NCBI RefSeq assembly: GCF_000006405.1
Contig: NW_003215793.1
Span: 6,564 to 70,563, forward strand
DNA length: 64,000 nucleotides
Reading direction: 5' to 3'
Source of the DNA: Perkinsus marinus ATCC 50983
Taxonomy: Eukaryota; Perkinsozoa; Perkinsida; Perkinsidae
Shown here: positions 10,901-19,336 of the stretch, in pieces
Position numbering within the stretch: the first letter of the stretch is position 1
Layout of the letters: each line of letters begins with the position of its first letter
Program-made: the position numbers and the translations under genes
The notes under the pieces: model-generated
Database searches by the model: none
Told to the model about the DNA's origin: nothing
What the model saw: only the letters and a program-made list of their open reading frames with translations

Positions 10901-11792
10901 CCTATGCAAGAATATTGTCCGAGTCTTCTCTGGGAGCTGTTCCGACTTCACTGCGAGCTATATTCGAAACCTCAGGAAGTTCTTCAACATCGATGATGAT
11001 GGCCTGGTTCTCCGCACCGTCGAAGCCCCTGATGGAAGACCTACCATTGTTGTCCCCTCCACCTTGGCCAGTGAAGTGATTGAAGCGGTACATGTATGTG
11101 CGAGTCATCCTGGTCGTGACCGAACTCGTCAGTTGGTGTCCCGTTATTTCTGGTGTAAGGGTCTCTTCAAGTTAGCCAACCGTATCGTATGCTCATGCGA
11201 TACCTGTAGGCGTACGAAGAGCACTAGGCTGCACCGGCATGCCCTTGGACGGGCTCGTATCCGATCCTCACTTCCAGGTGAGCTGCTTGGGATTGACTTG
11301 CTGGTCTACAATTCGGTCTCTACTGATTCCCTCAAGCTGAGCCCATGGAGTGCCGAAGTTGACACTGCCCTGCAGAGCGTCGGTAACCCTCGCAGTGATG
11401 GCCTTGCTGACTCTTTGCCGACACCTAAGTATATCCTGATGGTCATATGTGCGGCAACCTACAGGATATGGACTCGCACTCTCTGCACCAAGTCTTCGGC
11501 CGAAGTTGCGACGGTTCTCGGTGAGCTCTTGGATGAGATTTCGCCCAGTGTCTGCCTGGTTGACGGTGGGAAAGAATTCGCCAATTTGCTTGTACGTGGG
11601 ATGTTCGTGGCCAGAGGCATTCACCTGCTGATGTTGCCTCCATTCTCGCCCAATTTGGCCTTCTACGAACGCTGCCACAAGGAGTATCAAAATGGGTTGA
11701 GAGCCATGCTGCTGGAGACCAATTCACCGGCTTGCTACTGGTGGAAGTTTCACAGCCTGTGTACCAGGCTGTTAGCAGATAAAGACGATTGA
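7752..11792 (+). CDS. Pol polyprotein: zinc knuckles, protease, reverse transcriptase, RNase H, integrase
   Basis: 1346 codons in the +1 frame relative to gag, overlapping it by 161 nt, with no convincing start of its own. In order (residues of this frame): two classical CX2CX4HX4C knuckles (from 59 and from 83); aspartic protease LLDTGASC (D171); reverse transcriptase with ATTDLSRAF (D543) and the catalytic FLDD (D650-D651); RNase H with TVDASKE (D843), RQELTA (E881) and a CTDSL aspartate; integrase HX4H (from H1114) with CX2C, then D1182 (GIDLL), D1271 (LVDGGKEF) and E1306 (FYERCHKE). All key residues of each enzyme are present, so the element appears coding-competent. It ends only about 40 residues after the integrase glutamate, so C-terminal integrase extensions seen in some relatives are absent. 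Confidence 0.9.
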   Translation: MTSHLALPLMVVLKANGVLAMLLARRGQNSLAIVVVIKQVVILSTTAQPLPPTEIDKRCRKCGLHRHKTEQCDNRIVAAGIPCGRCLQAGHLAFICPAEKPRKLPVQSNATLLADAASLVPGITVDMYEPAESLGCIDTPAPAGPGALCSSIKVVSEMGHENPVSVACLLDTGASCNFAQLSVANRLGRVVTLPSPKPFRVANKQTFFATQAVQLTVLTISSRIKLDFLVVSELTTPLVIGMHGLSALGMMIWISPGACSVRTGIGPLQWHQVQESLAKHRRQPSKKSAGTQADDVTRPTDLLTLVDNPIRYAEALDSHHHCDVFPFSGAPECLAGLSPAISDLQSDDSPILSQAYDLSEPKVDTPSSTDEGTTQVMDFDLPYSELYSQGPKDLLVSVDKGSMVLKNGKVIIARRMTMQLPFIGAGRTPPFRLRQLIRRDLALLSRLQQSGHLEIYDGLLDSFKKARYIRPVTTSDVEADLSDSYYMPHFPVFTTSKTSPCRPVWCGNELSSYLCRGYISDVEATIISSWMALRTSPFYATTDLSRAFYSLKVKKSDRKYQRFIYRGSAFEFAVVMMGLRPSPAMLMRALRPIASLAMYILTFLFGDPGPQGSAIDPAFVRPGPITRHFATYGDFSSYNTALSWLRLFLDDATLTAKTETARSTGIEVFRGVARYFGFLCEEDKESDDTSASVVKHLGVLIHHGSLISPVRVAPLSSLPETSFSELGEDTLLSLDHAPALSLEHFTHMDALSFCGLDNLSDLGVTPRMVDSWLRQFFDPMGLWLELMLRGRLLHRKLSSVVTSPDSTVHDVALLTELVGLYRALSSVPRVSRYLSGPFFITVDASKEIIAVVVCDKLGTRLFARAQVIPSARLSWTIVRQELTAILLGVEVGTFLSSLGVKARYMCTDSLINLARCTASKFRTKGLPAWEILNIHKAREGLVKLGLSLHHIPGRFNPADGPTRSRVIDLGPHLEKEQLQFFEDLLRQPHRPLRFWSTAEITSEVAEGPEDVDIALLSAATDDPPPPAPEVPEGFSNDLLARIRSEQQDDPLCKNIVRVFSGSCSDFTASYIRNLRKFFNIDDDGLVLRTVEAPDGRPTIVVPSTLASEVIEAVHVCASHPGRDRTRQLVSRYFWCKGLFKLANRIVCSCDTCRRTKSTRLHRHALGRARIRSSLPGELLGIDLLVYNSVSTDSLKLSPWSAEVDTALQSVGNPRSDGLADSLPTPKYILMVICAATYRIWTRTLCTKSSAEVATVLGELLDEISPSVCLVDGGKEFANLLVRGMFVARGIHLLMLPPFSPNLAFYERCHKEYQNGLRAMLLETNSPACYWWKFHSLCTRLLADKDD
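7890..7912 (+). promoter_or_regulatory. Probable +1 frameshift site between gag and pol
   Basis: Gag ends TCC CCC GAC TGA. A +1 slip on CCC (CCC to CCG) would read ACT GAA ATC next and enter pol just ahead of its first classical zinc knuckle, bypassing the gag stop. This is inference from frame geometry: pol is +1 relative to gag, and the last stretch shared by both frames ends here. Confidence 0.4.
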
Positions 11793-11909
11793 TGATGATA
11801 TTGTATTATGTTCTGAACTCTGAGCTAGAGCTACCATTCGTATATCTCCTTTTGCACGTTAGCTATAGCTTGCTTTTCGTAGCTTCTTTTGTTATTGCTG
11901 CCCCGGGAG

Positions 11910-12260
11910 AATAGTAGCGCTCGACCTTCCTGCATCTGCATGAATCAGCAGTTTCATGATTCATGTGGTCTCGCCATTTCTATTGCTCTATGATTGGTCT
12001 GAGCATCTCCATTGTGGCACGAGTGATTGCTGTTATCTCACTCAGTTCAGTTTATTCTGTTCTTCCTTGCCCTTGCTATTGGGCTCGTCACTCTCTCTCT
12101 GGCTCTATACTGTCGTCCTTGCGTCTGTCTTCACCTACTGCTGCCTGGTTGAAGACTACCTTCAGTATATCCTGCAACTACCCTATTATTGCTACATCTC
12201 TACTAGTTATTGGGTGTTGAGTCAGAGACGTCCATCGCAGTGTTACCAAGCACTGCTATT
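11910..12260 (+). repeat. 3' LTR
   Basis: Second copy of the 351-bp repeat, preceded by a short purine-rich run GGGAGA that could act as the polypurine tract, and followed by GCGC, the putative target duplication. Confidence 0.9.
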
Positions 12261-12264
12261 GCGC

Positions 12265-12633
12265 GTTGTAGTTAGCGCTCGCCATCATGATCGATATTGA
12301 ATTTTGAACCAATCTTAATGACAGTCGGGGGGAAATTCGGCGGCTGTTCGTTGAGCGGAGTTCCTCTTGAGAGAGGGCGACTTCAACTTAGAATCTGTCT
12401 CATCTAGTTGGGGAAACATAAATTCTAGTTTCAGTCTCAACTTCACGAATTTCTCAATTTCATTTTTTCTCTTTCTCCAATATGGATATAAAATTGTGGA
12501 TATTATTATTATAGTAGTATATACTCATAAAATATGTTAATTAACGATAAATATAGGTTCATAAAGTACCTAACATAATTATATAATATCACACCATGCA
12601 ATAGGTACTTTAGACCAGTTTCGTCACCTCTCC
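12265..12633. promoter_or_regulatory. Divergent promoter region between EF-Tu and the interrupted minus-strand gene
   Basis: About 370 bp between the LTR element and the EF-Tu start, very A+T-rich at 12480-12600 with no clear gene. With the retrotransposon removed it would separate two divergently oriented genes. No specific promoter motif is claimed. Confidence 0.35.
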
Positions 12634-15600
12634 ATGTTGACCTCACTTACGTTGAATCGGTCGCTTTCCATACTAGGAAATTCAGCGGTTGCTTTTGCTC
12701 TTCGTGGATTTGCTACTGGCAAGTTCGTGAGGACCAAACCTCATTTAAATTTGGGGACAATTGGTAAGCAACTTCATGATGAAGTTGCTACCTATTCATA
12801 TCAGGTCACGTTGATCACGGTAAGACTACTCTTACTGCAGCTATCACTAAAATACTCAGCGATAAGGGGCTGGCGGACTTCCAAACGTATGAGGCTATCG
12901 ATCGAGCACCTGAGGAAAAACGACGAGGTAAGTCTAAATATTCTTTCGATGATTCTATACAACATTGGGGTTATTACTGGCCACATTATGTTCGGCTAAC
13001 ATTGACACTATCTTAGTAACAGTTTTAGATAGTTTTCAATGATTAGTATTTGTCAGTTTGATAGTCTTCGAAAATTACTAGGGGCAATTTACTCCTAATA
13101 TTCCCATGTGGTTTCATCACTATATTTGTCGAGCTAGAAGGTTTCTTTTGCGGATGAGTCATACCATTACTCGGGTGAAACTCCAATAATAATAATATGA
13201 AAAACACCAGTGAAAAATATATTCCACGACTACTGCATATCACCGCGAATATCGTATATCGTTTTTCGAAGAGTATCACGCCGCCTCGGGTGGAACTCTA
13301 TTGTCAATTTGACAGTTTTAGAGAATTACTCTTAAAAGTGCCATGTAGTTTCCTCCTATGAGCCATACCATACCTTCCACACATCTCTGATCTTCATCTG
13401 TTGCCTATTAAGGTATCACAATAAACCAAACTCACGTTGAATATTCAACCGACAAGCGACATTACGGTCACGTAGACTGCCCCGGCCACGCTGATTACGT
13501 TAAAAATATGATCACAGGAGCTGCTCAAGTCGACGGAGGTAATGCCACGAAATTCCCCATTTCGTTACCTCAATTGGAATTCAGCCATCCTCGTCGTGTC
13601 GGCTTTCGACGGTCCCATGCCCCAGACTAGAGAGCACATTCTTCTGGCTAAGCAGATCGGAGTGCCGAGGTGAGACATCGTTGGAGTTTTACATATCGTG
13701 ATATGAAAAAACACACTAGTGAAAAATCCAGTTCATATTTTACTTTGAAAGAAAAACCGCACGCCACATACTAGCATTGATTTTTTTACGTCAAATGAGG
13801 TGATTTTTCTGATGCAATTAGCGAAATATTTTTCACATTTTTTTTCATGCCACTTCTGGTGAAACTCCATCATATTCGTTCGATTCGCTCGCACCTTCTG
13901 GAGGATGGAGGGGGAAGATGAGCATATGATCAACTACATGTGTTTTGGTGACAATATGGAAATTCTGAGGAATTCTCGTTGGTTTTTGTACAATTCTTTT
14001 CGAATTAAGTATGTTAAGTGAACACACTTAGACATACATAGAGTTAACATTGTTAACTCTCGAGCTGATGAAAGGAAGCACATATTTCAACGCTGAGGAT
14101 AGCAAATGATCCGCTTCTAAAGCTTCAAAGAGAGCTTGCAACTACACTAGACTGTCTGGTGTAGTGTATGGACAGTCTGAGTATTATATATTTGTTTCCT
14201 AGTATTACATATATTTTTTATAGCAATTTTCCGCTTTTTGTTTTTGATGACTTTGATTACAAACGTGGTGTTTCATCATACTCGATGATGATCGCGGATG
14301 ATCGTTTCACGTGAAAAAATGATATTAACGGTGATATGCAGTAGTCGTGAAATATATTTTTCAATAGCGTGAAACTCCACTGTATTATCATCAACATTTT
14401 CGGAATTTTCTCATTTTTTCGATCAGTTCATGCTGGCATGCATTTCAGATTAGTAGTGTTTCTTAATAAGATGGACCAAGTTGACGACCCTGAACTAGTC
14501 GAGCTCGTCGAACTCGAAGTTAGAGAGCTTTTGGAGTTTTATAAATATCCTGGTGAGTTTTAATTTCTAGGGTGTCATAGTTATAATGGAGTTTCACAAC
14601 CCGTTTCACGTGAAGTGGCGTGAAACTGCGATATTTGAGGTGATATGCAGTAGTCGTGGAATATGTTTTTCACTAGTGTTTTTCATATCACTAGGGTGGT
14701 GAAACTCCAATATATACTATTAAAGTTATGTTTGCGCAGAGTGGATCGGCGTTATAATTTTCAAGGACAGCAATTGCTTTTAAGAAATTTGTTATTTATA
14801 TTTTATGATATTATTGGAGTTTCACCCTAGTGATATGGAAAAAACTAGTGAAAAACATATTTCACGACTACTGCATATCACCGCGAATATCGCGTTTTTC
14901 ACCGAGTTTTACGCCACTTCACGTAAAACGGGTAAAACTCCATTGATATTATTCATTTATTTTTATCTTCTCAGCGGTTAAAAACCCATGCAGAAACCTA
15001 TAATATTCCCGGGGGGGACTCATTTTGAATTTTCATATTCTTCAATCAGTTTCCAATGTAAATTTTTATCACACGCGATATCTCAAAGTTGAACGAATCC
15101 CTGCGTTGATAATCTCTGTTGAGCTCAGGAGAAGAAACGCCATTTGTGAAAGGATCAGCGTTGAAGGCCCTGAGGGGAGAGGAAGGCGAATACGGCAAGG
15201 AGGCGATATTGAAGCTGATGGACGCAGTTGATGAGTATATACCTGAGCCACGTAACATGGGGTTTCACATCAGTGTTGATAGTAGTGAATATTATTCACT
15301 ATCTATAATATATGTAGTATACATCTCGTAGAGTTTTCATGATTGAATTTTCCTCACAAGCTGGCAAACGCGTCGGAAAGAAACCTATCATATGATATCT
15401 ACGTGGAGGGTTGTGGGGACCTTTTTAGTCGGATCTACACCTTCACATGTGAGTTGGTTTTAGTGTATATAGTAGAGCTCGTTTCGGAGCAACGATACTC
15501 TTATGCTGGCTATTAGCTGTCTGCTGAAAAAAGTGCTGTTCTGAGAAAAATAAATAATGTTCTTATAATGAGTATTAACACTATATATAAGAATTACATA

Positions 15601-18215
15601 TTCACTGAATAGGATTAGGGTATATAGTTTTGATAAGGTATACCGGAGTTTCACAACCCGTTTAACGTGAAGTGTTGTGATACTCCATACTCGTTATTCT
15701 TCGTAGTATCGTGAAATATATTTTTCACCAGTGTTTTTCATATCACGGTCGTGAAACTCTCATTTACACTATTTATTATATACTATTACACGGCTTTATA
15801 TTAACTGTTTGTGGTTAAACTGCTCCCTACTAATCTATGTGTACGAATCTACTCCTAACAATATTCACTTTATATTTCAGCGCGACTTCAGGACAAACCG
15901 TTTTTGCTGCCAATTGAGACAGTGGTCAACATTCAAGGAAAAGGTGAGGAAAATTTTCAGATTTTTTTCGGGAAAATTTCCTGGCAGGTTATGTTGTTAC
16001 TGGACGAATAGAGCAAGGATTGGTAAAGGTTGGGGATGCCTTGGAGATTGTCGGACAGGTCAGTAGCGAAATTATGGGCGCAATTATTTGCTCACACTTG
16101 CTGTTGAATTACCTTTGATAGGCTCACTGACTAAGAGTATGACCGCCTTACTTCGTTCAACATTATTTCTAAACGTTTCCCTACCGAGTTTGAGAGAAAA
16201 TGAAAATTTCGAATTTGTCACGAGAGAGAAAAAATGCTCTTCACACGCTGTTGAACTACGACCGTTTGAAAGCTCTACTGGATGGAAATATGATCGTTCT
16301 ACTTTAGTGTATAGTCGTTTATCACTATCGTTGAGTTTTGTCGAGATTTCAGCTTGAGACTCCACTCAGTTTACACTAAATGCTACATTTCTGAGTTGGC
16401 CGCAATAGATACGTATATCTGAAAGTTTTTTATTATTTTTACGTTTTACGTAAAAATAAATCTGATTTATTAATAATTAATAATATTTAATGATTTAAAA
16501 ATAATTTATTAATACGTAAAGTTTTTACGTATTATTGTGTTTTTGTTTATCTGTTTTGTCACTCGCTGTAGTAGGGTAAAGAGAAGTTCAAGTCGCAGTG
16601 TATGGGGGTAGAGATGTTTCATAAGACTTTGGACCAAGGCATGGCTGGCGATCAGTGTGGGGTTATGCTGAAGGGCGTGAAGAAAAATCAGGTAGTATTG
16701 AAATTTCACGACCGTGATATGGAAAACACTAGTGAAAAAATATTTTACGACTACTGCATATCACCGCGAATATCGGGTTTTTCACCGAGTTTTACGCCAC
16801 TTCACGTAAAACGGGTGTTGAAACTCCAATATATATTATATTCTGAAAAACTAGGTGGATAACACGATATTCGAGCTATGCAGTAGTCGTGAAATATGTT
16901 TTTCACTAGTGTTTTTCATATCACTAGGGTGAAAGTCCAATATAAGGTTTCCATTTCGAATCGTCATCTGGACTTCAGATCAGACGAGGCATGGTACTCA
17001 CCAAGCCAGGAGCTGCTAAGACGTATACAGAATTCGAGAGCGACTTATATGTGTTGAAGGAGGATGAGGGTAAACGGATCGACACTGTGTGGGGAAATAT
17101 GTACATGGTCAACTACACGTCTTGGTGCCAATATGAAAGTTCTTCATGTATATAGCAAATTGTTTATGTTGTAATATATCTTTATTATTTTCAGCAAATT
17201 CTTTATGTAGTATATAAATTCCTAGAAACTCCTGAGCTGAGGAAGGCGAACATATGTTCCAAGTAATGTGGGAAAATATGGACATACTCAACTACATGTG
17301 TTAGCTACAATTTGAAAATTCTAGGACGTTTATCCGATGTCATCAGCAATTTGATTCACTATTTCTGTAGAGATGTTACATGTCGGTTGCGCGCTGAATA
17401 GAATACACATTTAGCTACTTCCTGTTCTGGGAAAATTTTGGGACATACTTGTCTTTCACTCCAATTCATATATGAACTGCCGTCGCCGCGCTGAGGAAGG
17501 CGAACATATATTACTGCTCCAACACTGCATCAACATGTATGTTCTCTCAGGGGGTAGGAAGAACCCTTTTCACAGCGAGTATCGCCCACAGGCGTACATC
17601 AGAACGGGAGATTGTTCATGCAGAATTATACTCCCTGATGATGTCGATATGGCTATGCCTGGTAGCTTCGCGAGGTCCGCTGAGTTCGCACGCACTTGTT
17701 GTTAGGTGATAGCATTAAAGCGACATTGAAATTGGACAGACCCCAGGCAGTTGAAGTTGGTAAGAAACATCTATGGAGTTTCATCTGATTTGCGTGGGCA
17801 ACGCAATAGTCTTGCTATGTAGTAGTCGTGAAATATATTTTTCCACTAGTGTTTTTCATATCACTAGAGTGGAACTCTTATTTTCTACTTCGCGCTCTTT
17901 TACTGGTTATATAAATAAGCTAGTTCATAATGTTGGTATGATAATAATTTCATATATCAATAGTGTTTCACATATGAAAAAACCCTAATGAAAAAAATTA
18001 CTCGAACAATTGTGTTATCGGTCGTGGAAACATACATGTTCACATGGAGTATTACGCCACTTCACGATAAACGGGTGAAACTCCAATTTAGGTTAATCTA
18101 TATGGTAAAAACTGATAGCCAGCAATATAAGTGTTTTCACTCAGGCTTGCGGTTTGCTCTACGAGAAGGAGGGAAGACAGTTGCGAGTGGTTTGATTACC
18201 GCGTGTAACTCGTGA
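12634..18215 (+). CDS. TUFM: Mitochondrial translation elongation factor Tu (13 exons)
   Basis: Exons: 12634-12763, 12805-12927, 13413-13538, 13585-13669, 14449-14552, 15129-15251, 15881-15943, 15988-16058, 16575-16691, 16979-17069, 17551-17661, 17706-17759, 18145-18215. They sum to 1269 nt, giving 422 aa with every junction in phase. The protein is a GTPase that delivers aminoacyl-tRNA to the ribosome. Residues 1 to about 25 are a basic, serine-rich mitochondrial presequence. G1 is GHVDHGKT (44-51), G3 DCPGH (106-110), G4 NKMD (161-164). Domain II shows [11 protein letters not shown] and domain [15 protein letters not shown], and the end [16 protein letters not shown] is classical. Length matches bacterial and mitochondrial EF-Tu. 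Introns of about 41-51 bp are plain; the long ones are swollen by MITE-G and MITE-C. Acceptor and donor choices were fixed by alignment to the conserved family sequence. Confidence 0.92.
13170..13302. mobile_element. MITE-G copy in EF-Tu intron 2
   Basis: Left end GGGTGAAACTCCAAT followed by the reverse-oriented body and GGTGGAACTC at the right; ends are partly rearranged. Confidence 0.65.
13681..13870. mobile_element. MITE-G copy in EF-Tu intron 4
   Basis: Ends TTGGAGTTTTACATATCG and GGTGAAACTCCAT; interior diverged. Confidence 0.65.
13905..14090 (+). mobile_element. MITE-C copy in EF-Tu intron 4
   Basis: Carries ATGATCAACTACATGTG, GGTGACAATATGGAAATT and the tail GAAAGGAAGCACATATTTCAAC. 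Disrupted by an insertion in its middle. Confidence 0.55.
14301..14380. mobile_element. MITE-G fragment in EF-Tu intron 4
   Basis: Internal deletion; keeps GATATGCAGTAGTCGTGAAA and the end GCGTGAAACTCCA. Confidence 0.6.
14586..14711. mobile_element. MITE-G copy in EF-Tu intron 5
   Basis: Full-length example, about 126 bp, ends ATGGAGTTTCACAACCCG and GGTGGTGAAACTCCAA. Confidence 0.8.
14813..14943. mobile_element. MITE-G copy in EF-Tu intron 5, opposite orientation
   Basis: Full-length, about 130 bp, begins TTGGAGTTTCACCCTAG. With 14586-14711 it makes an inverted pair inside one intron. Confidence 0.8.
15001..15064 (+). repeat. Dispersed repeat R4, copy in EF-Tu intron 5
   Basis: CTCATTTTGAATTTTC followed by TTCAATCAGTTTCCAATGTAA, shared with 1065-1185, 47186-47310 and 60430-60515. 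Confidence 0.5.
15643..15761. mobile_element. MITE-G copy in EF-Tu intron 6
   Basis: Begins CCGGAGTTTCACAACCCG and ends CGGTCGTGAAACTC. Confidence 0.75.
16697..16945. mobile_element. Two MITE-G copies in EF-Tu intron 9
   Basis: A full copy (16697-16830) starts 5 bp after the intron donor, followed by a truncated copy in the other orientation (16862-16945). Confidence 0.75.
17090..17535 (+). mobile_element. MITE-C copies in EF-Tu intron 10
   Basis: Two or three head-to-tail partial copies: CATGGTCAACTACACGTC at 17105, a second start GTGGGAAAATATGGACATAC at 17268, and GAGGAAGGCGAACATAT blocks at 17237 and 17493. Confidence 0.6.
17772..18094. mobile_element. Two MITE-G copies in EF-Tu intron 12
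   Basis: 17772-17880 and about 17962-18094 face opposite ways; both are diverged but keep the CGTGAAA and GAAACTCCAA signatures. Confidence 0.65.
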
Positions 18216-19336
18216 ACTATCATGAAAGTGACCATAAGCTGGCGCTGATTGTTGTGACGAACCTACCATTATAGGTGGCCAAGTTGACATGTTGTCATTT
18301 GTTTCTGTCATTTCCATCCTTGTTGGATTCCTAGTTCGGGTTTCCGTGTGGCTGGTGGTATATTGTCAATAATATAAAGCATGTTGAAGCATAAACCAAT
18401 TGTATCACATGGGGTGGGCATCGGGATTGTAACCGAAGTTTAACTGGTCAATTTTGATCCGTCACGGTATAAGGCGTGTGCGATATGCTATCATACTATT
18501 ATCAAAGGTGTTACTTGCCTGGTTGCTGTGGTTAGAGAGGAAGCCACGACTAGTTTGTGCCGATATACACGCAGTTGTTGGGCGTGCGCGAAATGAGCAG
18601 GCGTTAACTACAGTGTACATAAACATAAGAGCATAATCCCTCATTTTTGTGTCCCCGGCCTCCCATGGTTATAGCACGCTAAGATAAGTTGGATCTCAAC
18701 TCTAGCCGGAAGGATCGGAGACCAATCAAAATCACGTGTACGGCACAATACTCCCTATTATCATGAATGCTGATACTCGGCTCTTTGGTACTCTGTCATG
18801 CCTGCTCGGCACCTCGAGACTTCTGCGCCGCTTCGCGTTTTGGCATATGTCATCATCAATGATGACTTATGATATTTAACATCATAATTGCGATAATCTC
18901 AAATATGGCGAGTTCTGTAGTTGTTTAGTACAACATGCTCGTGAGTATAAAAGGAAGTGAAATTATAAGGGTTTTCGAGTGCATCCATCAGTTCAAATCG
19001 ACTTGGACGTAGCGCAACATCGAAAGATATGAAACGACAGTCCACTTTCGACAGCCCTCTTCTACTGACACATAGTACAATATCATCACGGAATCATAAT
19101 AGAGGAGTTTCATCTATTTTACGTGGAGTGGTGTAAAACTCGGTGAAAAACGCGAAATTCGCGGTATACCGTAGTAGTCGTGAATTAGGTTTTTCACCAG
19201 TATTTTTCACTCCAATGTTTCTCAAAACTAGGGATCCTCGAAACTATGATGATACGCAAGAACAGAGGGATAAAGTTATTTTGAAATCAGCAATGATTAG
19301 ATAAATATAGCAAAATCGGCATCATCATCATCGTCA
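18216..19336. other. Spacer between two convergent genes
   Basis: No gene supported; only 60-codon frames. Contains one MITE-G copy at 19102-19216 and an ATCATCATCATCGTCATTA run next to the kelch-RING stop codon. Confidence 0.5.
19102..19216. mobile_element. MITE-G copy
   Basis: Begins GAGGAGTTTCATC; core TAGTCGTGAATTAGG; right end shortened to TTTTTCACTCCAAT. Confidence 0.65.

Larger units (their letters stand above)
5628..12260 (+). mobile_element. Complete LTR retrotransposon
   Basis: Two direct repeats of 351 bp (5628-5978 and 11910-12260) look identical by eye and bound a gag ORF and a pol ORF in a different frame. The LTRs begin AATAGTAG and end CTGCTATT, a short imperfect inverted pair instead of the usual TG...CA. 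The flanks are GCGC on both sides (5624-5627 and 12261-12264), consistent with a 4-bp target duplication. Domain order in Pol is protease, reverse transcriptase, RNase H, integrase, as in Ty3/gypsy and BEL/Pao elements. The RNase H and the wording around the RT catalytic site look closest to BEL/Pao to me, but I cannot place it firmly. No tRNA-complementary primer site beginning TGG lies right after the 5' LTR. Identical LTRs imply a very recent insertion. Confidence 0.9.

Noticed and set aside
15252-15880. Extra EF-Tu exon in intron 6 (region 15360-15450)
   Set aside because: Joining 15251 to 15881 gives the conserved IPEP...DKPFLLPIE spacing exactly; no residues are missing.
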